Shown piece after piece: positions 1 to 32,939 of a stretch of DNA of 64,000 nt. Below the pieces are notes generated by a model. That model saw nothing but the letters and a program-made list of their open reading frames with translations, made no database searches and was not told where the DNA came from. The position numbers and the translations under genes were made by a program. The stretch covers positions 14,692,546 through 14,756,545 of the forward strand of contig NC_053400.1 of the NCBI RefSeq assembly GCF_016859285.1. Direction: 5' to 3'. Position 1 is the stretch's first letter. Every line of letters starts with the position of its first letter. The DNA is from Xiphias gladius (lineage: Eukaryota; Chordata; Actinopteri; Istiophoriformes; Xiphiidae).

Positions 1-3000
1 AAACAGGCCACAGTGAAAGATCCCTCCAGCGACAGCGACACAGAGTCGAACTCACTGCAGTGTTTGTTGGGCCGGCCTCGTCGATGATAAAGACACCCTC
101 TGCAGTCATCCTCACTCCCTCCAGAGACGACGCCAAGTCTGTACAACCGTCTGAGGCAGAAAATCTACACCCATCAGCAGCTTTAAAGATACCTTTGGCT
201 GCATTGCTATTGTGTTCTGCATTTATAGAAATGACGTGAACATGGCTATAACGCGAAATGAATCCAACCAAGGTGCAAGACCAAGTGTCAAAGGCTGAGG
301 AGGAAGGCACTGGGACAGGGTGACATCTGATTCAAAAAAGTAGTTACAATTATTGAGAGTCTCACCCACTCATCCATCCATTTCTTTGTTCTCACCTTGA
401 AGGCCCCAGAGCTCCAGCACGACGGCACTGCTCTGCAGGTAGTCCAGCAGACTCTGGGAGGTGTGGAGGGAGGCGAAGTGGACTCTGTGATCCAGCAGAG
501 GGTTGAAGTTGTGCCACACAGCTGGAGTGTAGAGAGGCTGGCTGCAGTCAAATAACCTGAACCTAAGAGAGGGGAAAGTGGAGCAGAGCACAGTAGGTCA
601 GTTCTGGCCACATGACTCCAGAGGACAGTAATATTCCCCGTCTATCATGACTTTTCACTCTCAATCCTTTGCACCATTGAAAACATGCCTGTGCCATACG
701 CAAATATTAAAACTAGAATTATCTCCTGTTTAATTCTCCTTACACATTCTGCTGTACCCCATCTTGACCTCCAGTTCCTGGGCTGTAATTTATCGAGGGA
801 ATTCTCTACTTTCTCCCTGCACTTCAAACTCTCTTCGTCATCCTCCATGGCTCTATATGTCACCCCGTATGCCTCACCCAAACTGAACCCCTCTATTGCG
901 GGCCTCTCTGATCCAGCGCAGGCCACAACACTGTTCCAAGACCAGCTGGAAGTCCAGTCGTCGGCCCAGTAACTCAGACGGGTCGATCAGGATGTCATCT
1001 TCACCGAGTGGGCTGGAGAGTGAGAGAGATTATTTACTAATATACAGTATCTGTGTGTGTGTGTGTGTGTGGGTGTGTGGGTGTGTGCGCGCATGTGTCA
1101 TACAGTCCAGTGGAGTTACAGGGAACCAGCTGTGCTTGTAGAATGGCCTCCTCTGTGCCCTCTGACCCCAGCACCTACAGACGGACATTATCAGCCAGTC
1201 GTCACTCTGTACTTACGTACCTACCATCTGACAGTACTCTCAGATGGGGACGTGTGTGTGTCTGGACTCAATGTGTTCTGTGATTGTACCTCCAGTTGCT
1301 CTTCCAGAGGGATGCGGAAGGCCAAAGAATGAAGCCAGAGGTGAGCGGTGCCCAGGAGCAGAGGCTCCACTGGATCCCAGAATGGGTCCTTGTCTCTGGG
1401 TAATGCAGCTGTAGACAGCCTTTCTACTCTCTGACAGCAGGAACCAAAGATGGATCGAGCATAAAAAAATAGTTATTGCTTTGAAATGTGAATCTGTTAA
1501 TGGCAAAGCTAGCTAATGTGTGGATGTTGTACAACTTTATTGCGGATATTCTGAGTCAAGCTCCCATTCCATCCAGCTACAATGACTCCCATGTGGAGAA
1601 TGATTTCAACATTAAACACAAAGCACTATGAGAAACACTACGACTTTGTGATCATGGAGTTGTGAGTCTCCTCTACTGCATCCTTTACCTTTTTTTAATG
1701 TTTCTCTTTGTCACATTTTACTGAATAAAAAAAATAAGCCCTATAAAAAATAAATCCATAGCAGGTTTTGTAGTTTTCTCAGATGTCTGCAGATCCCATT
1801 TTTACTCAGTTTCTGTTCACAGTTTCCAAACCGAGTTTGTTTTGCTTTTAATCCATGCTGACAATTCTTAGGCTTGCTGACTCCCCACAACACAAAAGAA
1901 GGGACAGAAAAAAACAGAAACATCATTTCTGCTGATTTGTTAATATTCTCTTACTACATTTTAAAAAAGATAAACAACATAAATTCCATTTATTTACACT
2001 GACTCCACTCTGCTCGGCCTGATGCTGCTGGTAAACTTCTTCCATCAGGAATTTACGGTTCACAAACTTGGCCTTGGACCACATCCATACCTGGGGAGGG
2101 AGCATGAAAGTAGTTTAGACAAAGAAACAAAAACTCAAGGCCCAAACACAAACCTAAGTTGAAACTGGAATTATGAAATGTGTACACGAGAGACAGAAAA
2201 GAAAGAACGATAGAGACCGACCTGCTTTCTTCCCACTGAGGTAACTCTGACAACAATCTCTTTCTCCAGATCGTGGCCTTTTGAATCTGACAGCGCCAAA
2301 TTCTTGATCCCCAGCTTAAACTCCACCCCCTACAAACATGGCAGACAGTAAAGAGCAGGTGTTCATTCATTTTTAATAAATAACCATGATCCCCATTACC
2401 ACCAAGGAACCATAAAACCCAAAAATATTTATTTACAAACATAGTTGCATCCAGTATGAACATACTAACCGGATTGGATGGTCAGCTTCCTTAAGTTTCA
2501 TAAAAAGAGAGAAAAGAGACAAGAGAGAAAATACAAAAGAGAAAAAAACATTTTACTATGTGTTACTTTGTTCAGCTCCTGGCTCATCTGGTTGGCTTCA
2601 GCCACCATGGGCATCAGTTTGATGTAGTCGTAGAAAACGGCCAGCAGACTGGGGTCTTTCTGACCGGACCCAGCGCTGGACTCACCTAAACACAGACGCG
2701 CGAATGAAAAAAATAATCTCCCTTTACTTGCGGCTAGTGATGCTGCCACTCACCCAGGTGGATGCCCTCAGCAGCAGCCAGTTCAGACTGGAAGTAGTCG
2801 TAGTCGTAGCGGTTCCAGTCATCCCCACCCCTCTCGGACGGATAGCCAATGAATAGGTAGGTGCAGTTGGAACCGAGAATGAGACGGTCCTAGAGGGAGA
2901 AAAAACAGAGAGAGAAAAATGTCTTGTGTGTTCTTTAGCAGCACGTCACACAGACATATCATAAAGTCCGTGTCTGTGCTGAGACCCACCAGGTGCTGCA

Positions 3001-6000
3001 GCTCAGTTGTCTGGGAAATCGCATTGCCATTGACAATGACCTTTGACCCTGGCAGCGGGGTCAGTGTTACCCGGCGCTGTTCGTTCCTGAACACAGCATG
3101 ACGCTCCTGGATCCTAACACATACACACACAAACGCACACACACACACGTACACGTTTCAGTGACTGTGTACAAACCTGGTACAGACAGATGCTTGCATC
3201 TCAACATTTACCGAGCTTCCAGACAAGTCTACACCCACTGCAGCCTGTCCCAGCATGCACTGGGCGGAATGAAGGAGAGCACTCAGAAGAGACAGTCAAT
3301 CAATAACATCGTTCGCATCCACTTGTAGACATCATATATGGACAGATCCGTGTGTCTAATCTCACTGTACTTGCACGGGGTTGGTGATGTTCTGTCGTTC
3401 CCTGATGTGATCTTGATGTGATGAAAACTCACCCTAGGCCTTTGACAGAGATGGACCTCGGAGAGGAGTCACACAGGCCGATCTCCCATTCTCCTGCAAC
3501 ACAAAACGGCAACGAGGACACTAAAACCAAAACTAAAACTAATCAAACCCGCTAAAAACTGTAGTGATCCGCTCCCAATGCCCGCCTCTAAAAGCTTAAC
3601 TGAAGGAGAGGGTGAGATATTGATCTAACACCAAGAGAGAGAGAGATGCCGATGGCCTCACCCTCCTGGATGAAAAGCTTGACCACCCCAGACAGCTGAG
3701 CGTCTTCGTTGATGTTCAGGATGTAGGGATGCATATGCATCATCCTCCTCTCCTGACAGTGAGGGAGAGACAGAGAGACGTTGTGCACACGTGCAAAGAT
3801 GTGTTTATACACTAAACCTTCAACAAGTGCATTTACGGTCTGTGCTCCTGTGTTTTCCCGAAGCTCATCTGCAACCGCATCTCTGATGGTGTATTTGTTC
3901 TGTGTGTGAGCGTGTGTACCTGTGTGATATTAGCATACTGTTGCTCCCAGTCCTTCAGTGCCTCTTGCAGGTGTTGTTCCCAGAGAGTCTGAATGGCTCT
4001 GATCTGGAGCTCATTGTGGGTCAGCAGCTGACGAAGCTCCTCTAAACACACAAACACACACGCTGACCTCTCCAACCCTTGCCCGGTGGGTTCTATGTGA
4101 TTCTGTACTAACAGTGACTCCTACTGGTCTCGTCATTGGCTCTGCGTCCCTCCTGGCCCAGCCGGCTCAGTCGTTGCAGCAGTCTGGCGTTCTCGGCCTT
4201 CAGCTCTTTGACCAGACGCTCAGTGGGGCTCTCGTTCACCACTGCCCGGTTCTGGATACGCTTTGCCCTGAAAAAGCGAGGGAGGAAGGAGGACAAGGGG
4301 TTAGGTTTGTGAATGGGGTACAGTTGGTACAAAGGACAAGAGTGACCTATGATACTTCACACTGCATGAAAGGTTTTGCTGTACCTCTCAGCGTAGCGCA
4401 GGGTTGAGAGAGATTCCTCGTAGCAGATATCAGCAGGGCTCAGCGTGGCAATCTGGAAAATCGATTGATTAAAAAAAATGAAAAATAGCCAAGATGAACC
4501 CTCAGAGGGGGTTTGCTTTCTATAAAATGCGAGGAACATTGCTATGTCAGCACGGGACTCTATAAAGCCTCTGTTACCATAACAGTGCGACTGTTGCCTC
4601 CCAGCGCAGACTGCAGCAACTTGGTGAGAACTGAGTCTCTGTAAGGAATGTGGACGACCTTCTTCCCCACCGCCACGTCAGCAAGAGCGCTGGAGGAGAT
4701 GAGAAGGGAGAATGTGCGAATTGCAGGTAAACTCGGTGCAACGCAAACTAAATTAAACAGCAGGTCTACCTGATGACGTTGCCCAGGGTGGTTAGGCTCA
4801 GGTTGATGGCTGTGCCCTCTTTCAGTCTGTCAGCCTCGGACCCCGACGACCGCTGACGCTCACTGCCAGCCAGGTCCACTAGATTGACGTTGGACTGCTT
4901 TGTGATGCTCTCTTTGGAGAAGATCTAACAGGGAGTCACAGTAATTTCAACAGCAGGTGTTTGAAGACACCTGAACAAAAATGTATTCTCATAGCCTGTG
5001 TATTATCTGAGTGGATTCAAATTGAAACAGAGTAAATAGGGGCATTTACAGTACCTGTTTGAGCTGGAGGATAATCAGCATGTGTGAGCGACTACTGTTG
5101 GCGTTCATGTGAGTGGCAGCCGTGGTTCGAGTCCTGGTTCCCTGTTCCATCAACTGCTCCACCTACAGAAACATTTACAAGATCATATTTTTCAATATAG
5201 AAATCAATCAAATACTGTACAAAAATCAATCACAGTTTTCTATTCAGCTACGCTTCACTGTCTCGCAAAGTGTGCCTCTGTGTGTAGAAGCCTGTCTTCT
5301 CTTTCCATCCCTCTCTCTACCTGTGGTGCGCTGTCACAGGGGACGGTACGGAGACCCTCCACGTAGAAGCCTCTTTGTTGCTCCTCTCTAACTCTTAGCC
5401 CCCCTGGAGCACGAGACCCCCGAGACAGCAGGTCAAGTACCTGGACGGGGGGGGGGGGATCCAGGGAAAGAGATGATACTTAAAAAAAAATCGCTGAACA
5501 GTATGAACAGTAGCTGGAGTTAAAAGACAAAAAAAAGAAACCCACAATGAAGAATGACAACACTAAAGTAGCTGCTTACTGCTGCCACTTTTACCTGCTC
5601 ATTATAGATCTCCATCATGCTGAAAAAGACCTGTGTGGACATCAACAACAAAGACGTTCAGAGACACATTTCACAATAATCACCGCACAAGCCAACATGA
5701 CACTGTGTGCCGGTAAATAATCGTGACCTGAAACAGCTACACACACTCCACCTGACACTGTCTGGAATCCTGGTTTTCTCTAATGGCCTCAAACAGTCGG
5801 TCACAGAGTTTAGGAACCAGACCTTTGTTCGGCCCATAGCCAACCATCGAGTAACTCTTCCCCGAGCCAGTCTGCCCATAGGCCAAAAGTGTGGCGTTGT
5901 AACCCTGTAGACATTGTTTCAGGACATTCACTATTAGAACTGACGGTACAAACTCAAAAGTGTCCATGTTAGCCATGTTACCTGCAGTGCATTCTCCAGT

Positions 6001-6879
6001 ATCCCCTCTCCCAGGTCCTGGAACACATTGTCCTGGGGACAGGAAACGCTTCATGAGCTGCAATATATATTTATGCACCACGAGACCCAAACACAACGCT
6101 CCTACATGTGGGATGTAATAACTGTACTAAACCGCTGCCTGTTCTACCAGGTTGCCCTGGAGCTGACCTGGTCAGCGTATCGCCCCCCCAGCTCTTCAGG
6201 CACATACAGGCCACTGCGGTCTCGTGTGAAGCCGCTGTGGGACCAGTAGGCATAGTCGAAGCAGAACGAGCGCCTGGTCTGAGAGTCACGCGGGTCCTGG
6301 ATGGTGATGGAGCTCGACACCATGGAGACGACACAGTGGCTGCCTGCATCCCGCTCTCTCTGAATGTGGGAAGGGAATGGAAGAGGAGAATTCAAGTATC
6401 ACCACGGAGACACTGGCTTATTTATCTGACTTACTTTCTCAGGGAACAGTTGCAGAAGGTGTATCTGGTCTGTGTGGTCATTTTATTCTCATTTCATCTG
6501 TTGTACTTGCCTTGTCTTATTTAGAAAAGTGATAAATGTGCATGAAGTCAAATCACCTTTGCCAATAAATTCAGAAAGATCCATGCTTGCCTGCTAAGAC
6601 CAGATGTAATATTTGCTCTAGTTCATATACCTTTAACACTAATACTATATAGCAGTATATAGTAATGTGTCTGTGTATGTCACACCATAAGAATAAAGTA
6701 CATTGTAATGCATATACATTAGGCAGACAGCAGGCAAATAAATAAGAGAAACTGCATAAAATAACAAATGGATGACAGATTTAAAGTGAAATTCTACAGA
6801 TTCTACAGAATGACTGCACACTGACCTTGTTGAACGGTCGGACTCTGACGGCCACTTTGACACAGTCCTGGCTGTGCAT
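1..6879 (-). CDS. kif28: Kinesin family member 28 (kinesin-3-like motor with FHA domain), 3' end cut off
   Basis: Plus-end-type microtubule motor related to kinesin-3. Twenty-four exons chain in one open frame (about 903 codons), high to low: 6879-6826, 6359-6168, 6032-5982, 5904-5752, 5630-5595, 5440-5321, 5162-5055, 4924-4770, 4689-4578, 4452-4385, 4267-4125, 4041-3920, 3752-3662, 3493-3433, 3113-2990, 2889-2754, 2685-2567, 2329-2222, 2090-1998, 1430-1290, 1174-1104, 1012-878, 562-396, 150-<1. Motor motifs are complete: P-loop GQTGSGKS (residues ~109-116), switch I NANSSRSH (~222-229), switch II DLAGSE (~255-260). An FHA-like region follows (~450-560), then kinesin-3-type segments containing DPFWDPVE and DDILIDP. 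The start at 6879 ([16 protein letters not shown]) matches kinesin N termini; an in-frame ATG at 6993 would add 38 residues. The human orthologue is annotated as a pseudogene (KIF28P); here no frame break was seen. The stop codon lies outside the window. Confidence 0.9.
1051..1071. repeat. (TG)n microsatellite in kif28 intron
   Basis: Short TG array followed by imperfect GGGTGTGTG units, between the exons ending at 1104 and starting at 1012. Confidence 0.85.
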
Positions 6880-8104
6880 GTCTGAGGCTTTCGCCCTCAC
6901 CGTCAGCAGGGAGGCTGAGTGATCAGCTCGCCCACACAGAGCACGGGAGAGCAAACTGTGTCGAGTTACACACTGTGACACGGACACATTCAAGGAAGAG
7001 TGACAGGGACAACTGTGTACACATTAGCCTGCTGGGAAATGCCTGAGCTTTACTGAAAACCTAATGGGAAACATTTAGTTTTCTTGCTGAAATGTGCATG
7101 TGACTATAAACACTTGAGTATAAACTAAAACAGACAATGATGTGTAGCAGACACTGCCTCAGACTATAATCAAATATTAACTAGTAGCATGACTATGGAT
7201 TAGTTATTTATTAAGTTAAGATTATCAGAATTAAATATGGGAAGAAATAACATGCTTTTAATTTACTTTATTCCCCTGGTGATTTGTTAATGAAGTGGAG
7301 ATAAGGCGAAAGTGAAACCAGCTTTGTCTACCATTTTAAATTATTGAGTAGAGGCAGTGCCCCGGGAAACAGGAGTCAAATTTATGCAGGTCTGTTACAC
7401 GTGTTTACGACTACATTCATCTCAACATTTCGGCGACTTTCCCAAAAACAGCTATATTTCTGATATGAACCATAACTTGACCTGACACTTAAAAGGTTCC
7501 TTTTCAAACCGGACGCTAGTGGGGTTCGATGGATGTCGGATATCAGGATAAGGTCTCAGGTATTTGTGAAGGATAATTAGAGGCGTGTAGCTCCTTTCAA
7601 GTGGTTGGCTGCACACCTCAGGCAGAGAGAAAGAAAAAGAATTTGCGAGAGCCCCCCCCCATTAGTGCACATGCACATAAGAAACTGAATTGAAACAATC
7701 ACTCAACACCAGAGGTAGAGAGGTATCCAAGCTTTGCCATATTTATCAAAGAGCATCATCAAAAATAAGACATTCTACATACATTCATCAGAAAATAGCC
7801 TATGTGTAAGATGGTGGTTGCCATAAATTTAATTAAACAAGCCTATTAACATGTCCCAAAACAAGTTTAACAACTCCAAACCGCTGTGCAATTCCATTTT
7901 CCCCCCTCTGTCACAATATACAACATCCCCATGACATACAAAAACAGTCCAATTCTGTTGGCAATAGTGTACAAGTCTGTGCCTCTTCCACAGAAAATCT
8001 ACCAAATCAACTGAAATTTTAAGACTATGGCATAGGCAGTCTGATTAGATGATCAAATGCATTTGAAACACTTAAAACCTCAAAATGAACATAATTCTTT
8101 AGGA
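6880..8104. other. Intergenic spacer between kif28 and ahctf1
   Basis: No exon or repeat family is recognised. It lies upstream of the kif28 start and downstream of the ahctf1 polyadenylation signals, so the two minus-strand genes run head to tail here. It should hold any kif28 5' leader exons and promoter, but no clear TATA box or GC box is visible. Confidence 0.5.
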
Positions 8105-8123
8105 TTTATTTATTAACTTTATT
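8105..8123 (-). terminator. ahctf1: ahctf1 polyadenylation signals (three AATAAA hexamers)
   Basis: On the minus strand AATAAA occurs at 8123-8118, 8114-8109 and 8110-8105, about 570-590 bases after the ahctf1 stop codon. They are the clearest candidates for the 3' end of this transcript; cleavage would be expected around 8075-8095. Confidence 0.6.
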
Positions 8124-8693
8124 TAGAACATAGCAAAAGACTATATACAAATTTAGCAGTAGAAATGTTTCATCTCCACTGGGTTGGTTGCTTTTCTTCT
8201 TAAATAGAAAAAACAGCAGGCCTCGAAATCTTAAAAGTAAACAACAACCAAAAAAAAAAAAAAAAAGTTTAAAAGAGAATGTAAATAAAACCTCTTTATC
8301 CGAGGCAGGTTCAGTTCAGTCTCTGGTTTTAATAACGGGAACGTCTAAAAAACCCACACTGATTGCTTTCCCTTGTGCCATTCTGTGCCCAAAGAATTAA
8401 GCCGATTACAAGGAGTGTCACAAAATGGCAACAGTTACAATATCAAGTGAAATCAAGTTAGTACAAGCCGGACATGTAAACCCCAAAAATATAGTCCTCT
8501 CGTTGCTTTTTTTTTTTTATTGTCCAACAGGGAAGTCAATATACAAAGACAACTGCAGCGCTGTGAGGCATTTGAGGAAACAGAACCATTTTGAGTTTAG
8601 GCATACGCTTTTATTTGACAGCTTCTAACCAAGTTGGTTCAGATCTTGAGGTGGCTGTCTGAGGTTCACTGGTTAAAACCACCACCAACCTCC
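8124..8693 (-). other. ahctf1: ahctf1 3' untranslated region
   Basis: Sequence between the TAA stop (8696-8694) and the AATAAA cluster. It has no competing coding signal. It contains a run of A on the plus strand near 8254-8270 and a T run near 8508-8518. Confidence 0.6.
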
Positions 8694-28708
<20,015 letters not shown>

Positions 28709-29020
28709 TGTTCACTGTATTAACAACACAAGACATACTGTATGTTAGTAACAGCAGTTAGTCCATTTACCCATCACTAGTAGGTCCCCCAAAACACTGC
28801 GGCATTATAGCTAAAGTTAAGTGGTCACAAATGTAAGTTTATTTTATAAATATCAACCTGCCCTAGATACCTTTCACTGATTAAACATCAATAAGTAACA
28901 GAAAAACGACAACCTGTGGAACACCCTTTCTGAACTCTTCCAACTCCATAAATCCACTTCAGGCTTTATGTGCTCGACCGGGTTTTACAGTACAAAAGAG
29001 GTCTTTCTTTCAAACCACAG

Positions 29021-29080
29021 TAGCACCCCCAGTTGTCAGGAAATGTGCTGTCAGCAAACTTGCTGACAACTGGGGCTACG
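29021..29080. repeat. Nested inverted repeat / hairpin
   Basis: CCCCAGTTGTCAG at about 29026-29039 is repeated inverted as CTGACAACTGGGG at about 29063-29075, a perfect 13-base stem. Inside the loop TGTCAGCAA-AC-TTGCTGACA forms a second 9-base perfect stem that competes with the first. It lies in the ahctf1 5' region and is not part of an exon. Confidence 0.7.
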
Positions 29081-31111
29081 ACTGGGTTTGCTTTCTAATC
29101 AACAACAACACATGGCATACTGCTTCACATCTGTTAGCAGATGTGGGTTCTGAGCTCTGATCAGGTGCTGGAGTAAAGCACTATTCAGATCATTGGTCAG
29201 AGAACCCCACTGAAGTGACCTTTTTTATTCCTGCCTCCAGACTAAAGTACAATGGCAATAAATATTTCAATTGTAGGCACAGGACAACAATACTACTTTA
29301 ATACTACTAATCAATTAGTTGACTGACTGAGCCGTTTTTTTCCATAATATTTTACTTTCCATACATCTTCAGCCAGAGATCCAGATATGGATAAAAGGTT
29401 ACTTTTACACTGTCTGTGCCATCGGGGCCCCAAGAATTCAGAATGATCTGCCTGGTTAGCTTAAACTCGCAAAATCGGTATCATCTGAAAACATTTTAAA
29501 ACTTTTTCGAAATAAATTTGCTTCATCATCATCATCGTCATCATCATGTTTTACCCCGTGTCGATGTCTACTTAGTTTTAATGTTATGTATTTACCGATC
29601 CTGACCCAAGTCTGTAAATGTTTATTCAGTGCCTCTGCATCGTTAGTGCACTAATGACCCAACAAGATCAAACTATCTCCCGCAGTACGGTATACACAGT
29701 AGTGCCAACTCAACCCGAATGGAAATATGCCCGTCAGTTCCACAGTGTGCAAAATTGGACACAATACTGCCCTCTGCGACCATCATGGAAAACACAGTGG
29801 ATTCAAGTGAACTCCCGCGCAACGCGCCTGTCACTGCGCTGCCACATGCCATGGCTTGAGACGAAAAATGTAGATATATCTCATGACAGTTACAAACAAA
29901 ACGAGCCCCATCTGTGCACTTAAACGCATCGCAGCCCTGCTGCAGACACAACGATGAGCGCAAGGGTTTTACAACAGCAAATAAGCTGATTAAATTCAAA
30001 AATGTAGCTTCACCAAATACAACGTCTAGCGCTCACGTGTCAGTATGTGCAGGGTTTGTATGTGACGACCCGTAACATTTGTAAGTCCCACAGCTTCTCA
30101 CAACCCCGAACTACTTCCAAAAGACCAAAGGTATGAAACAAGATTGAGACTTTATAGAAATGTAAACGTCAGTTAGCTGATTAATGTTACCGCGTTCGTT
30201 AGCATCTGCAGAGCCAAGATTAGCTTCATGAGCTGAACTTGTTAGCGTTGAGCTAGCTTGACATAATGTAAACAAACAATTGATCGCTCTCTCTGAGCAT
30301 TGTGGTGCAAAGTGCTGTTAAACACCGGCCACAGTAACGACAGATTTAAAAATATACTCATGTTATGTAGAGCAGAATAAGGGCTGGTGGCTGTCTAACA
30401 CACTTTCCCCATTTACATTAGCAGGCTACCCAGTTAGCCTGCAAGGTCACGCAGGATTACAGTTTATCCGAGCTCACCGTTAAAGTTGAGCTAGCTAACC
30501 TCGCTAAAGGCGTACGTGAGCATTTGGGGAATAGCAGATAACAAATATTTCACGTTCGGTCTGCTGTTAGATTTTCAGATTTCTGCTACAACAAATGAAC
30601 TACGAGATTGATTAACATTTAACCACAGAGATAGTTTATTCACCCGAGAATAACTAGTTAAAAGCAAAATCAGGGTGGCTAGCTAGACTAGCCTGAGGTT
30701 CGTTGATACTTTCGCTAACGTACAGCGATTGCTGGCGTTAGTGTGAACTTAGCTAAGTTCACCATTAACGCTGACAACCACGAGTTCCATTTTACCAGTG
30801 GCAATATCACAGTACACTACACGCTCTCTGTCGTCAGCAAGGAGCTTTCTCTTTACTTGAGTCTGTGAATTTAGCAAGGTAAAGGTAGTTTAGTGGTCTA
30901 GCTTTAGCTCCAACAGTGCAACCGTACTGTAGCCTGGCAATACGAAACTAGTTTGTAGCTACTGGCAACCTCACCGTACACTCGATCTTCGTCAAGTCAA
31001 GTTCTCACAGTAAAACATTTTTGTGATTTAGCCAGCATATCTGGGTTTACAGCGCTAGCCCTGTTAGCTCTCTGCCAACGGCGCTGGAAAACGTGATGCA
31101 ATGTACCGCTA

Positions 31112-31149
<38 letters not shown>
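31112..31149. repeat. (GCT)n trinucleotide array upstream of ahctf1
   Basis: About twelve GCT/CTG units, uninterrupted, in the GC-richer block that probably includes the ahctf1 promoter or first non-coding exon. On the transcribed (minus) strand it reads (AGC)n. Confidence 0.9.
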
Positions 31150-31151
<2 letters not shown>

Positions 31152-31300
31152 CCGTTAATGGCACACTACCTGTCCGAGGATGTTGACGGCTTTATCGGTG
31201 CAACGAATGTTTTGTTTTCCTTGATGAATCTCCCGATTCTTTCTTTCCTGTGTCATAGTCCGCTCCTTTTCAAAGTACAACTCATGCGTGAAGCATGACC

Positions 31301-32939
31301 AGCACGAAATGCTCTGGATTTCAGGCGTCTACAGCGCAGAGCGCCACTTCCACGGTCGCAGACGGTTCCATCCGCGTCTTCTTCGCCGTCGTTGGCTCTG
31401 ACAGAAGGGACTCAGTGGTGGCGTGCTGCTGCCCTCCTCTGTTGGGTGTAATTTCTGCTTAAACCACATTATCGTAGTTGTACTTCACCTGCTACCTCAC
31501 TGCTCCTTTCCCACCAACCCTTGACGTCAGTGTAAAGAGGTGAGGGTGGACCTGCACCCATTTCCTTCTGGGTTATCGAAATCTTTGTTCAGAAGCAAAC
31601 GTTATGGTGATGTCTATAGCCCTCTCACCCATTGCTGCACAGTTGGCTAGTATACAACTGGTTTACTTAATACATATAGTCTAATTTAAGTCTGTGATGT
31701 AGTTATTTGTGTAATGAACCTGTTTTGTTGTTGAAGCTCTAAAGAGAAACGTCAGTTTATGGAATAAAGTCCCTCAAACTGCTCCTGCCTCTCTGCAAGC
31801 GTGCTTCCTTGCTTGCTGCCTAAAATCACCTTTGTCTCATGGGGCTCAAGGGTCCACAACAACAGTGGTTTACAACCCAGACTCTCGAGAAGACAGGGAG
31901 AAACTAAAAGAAAATCATAGAAAGAGCAAATAAGTCCAATGGCTCAAATATTGTGGGGAAACAGCTTTCGTATCTTTAGTGCACATAAATTTGAATCTCC
32001 ACTACAAAAGAAAAAATAGCCAAATCTTTTGCCTTTTCTGTAGCTTCCTCGTTGTAATTTAAGACGGGGAATTTACTTAATTTGCAACTCCTTCTTCTGT
32101 AGGAATATAAAGTTAGATAACAGTGTAACCTCATAAAGGATGTGGTTTTATTTTGCACAAGCACAACCCAGTAGCGAAGGTCCACTCCCAGCAGTAGTCC
32201 TTACATCATCACATTGCTCAACAAACATAAAAGTTCAGAATTACCGCACCATTGTCATCAATGTTAAGTTTCAGCTTTTCAGGGAGATCAATAAAAGAAA
32301 GCCTCTATGACCTGATGCACTGTGGAAAGGAAGGCAGCATGGAAGTAGGACAGAACTTTAGATTTTTATTAGGCCATTTATTTACCACTGGCAATTTCTT
32401 CTTATGGTTCACATGATCAGTGTGGATGCAATTGTGAATGTGTGATGATGACACTACCCAAAATGCCTCTGTAGTGAAAAAAAATTGATGCAAGTGGCAC
32501 TTTTACATTGCACTGTATGAGAAATAATATTAAAAATATGTATGAGAAAAAGGAAGGAAGTTCTGCAGCAACATCAGCACAAGTACTGAGTGTTGAATTA
32601 TAACAATGCCACCAAAAATAAAATAAACAAAAAACATTTCTGGTACAGCCTATGGAGCATCTAGTGCAGAAGTAGATGAGAAGAGTTTTGTTTCTTACCA
32701 TTTGGGATGGTATTGTGTTACACAGGCAGTAGTTAAAGCAGTCAGAGAAAATAGTAGCAGAATGGAGAGTTGTTGTCTTTTTTTTTTTTAATCTTATAAT
32801 CACAATATTTTGGAATGTATGGAACTGGAAGTAGATCCTTTTTCTGTTCGAGCCGTCTTGTTCAACTTCAAACCTGAAGCATTCTTTTTTTAAGTAATCT
32901 TTATATTAGGGATACAAAAATGAACTCGCAAGTATAGAA
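31301..32939. other. Intergenic sequence between ahctf1 and the L1 relic
   Basis: AT-rich, no exon, no recognised repeat family. Contains only short stop-limited frames. Confidence 0.4.

Larger units (their letters stand above)
28709..31300 (-). promoter_or_regulatory. ahctf1: ahctf1 5' leader intron, non-coding exon and promoter region
   Basis: The first coding exon starts just after an intron-like acceptor tract, so upstream non-coding exon(s) are expected. The richest candidate is 30800-31300, which becomes GC-richer and less repetitive than its surroundings. There is no clear TATA box and no coding frame. I cannot fix the transcription start from the sequence. Confidence 0.4.
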
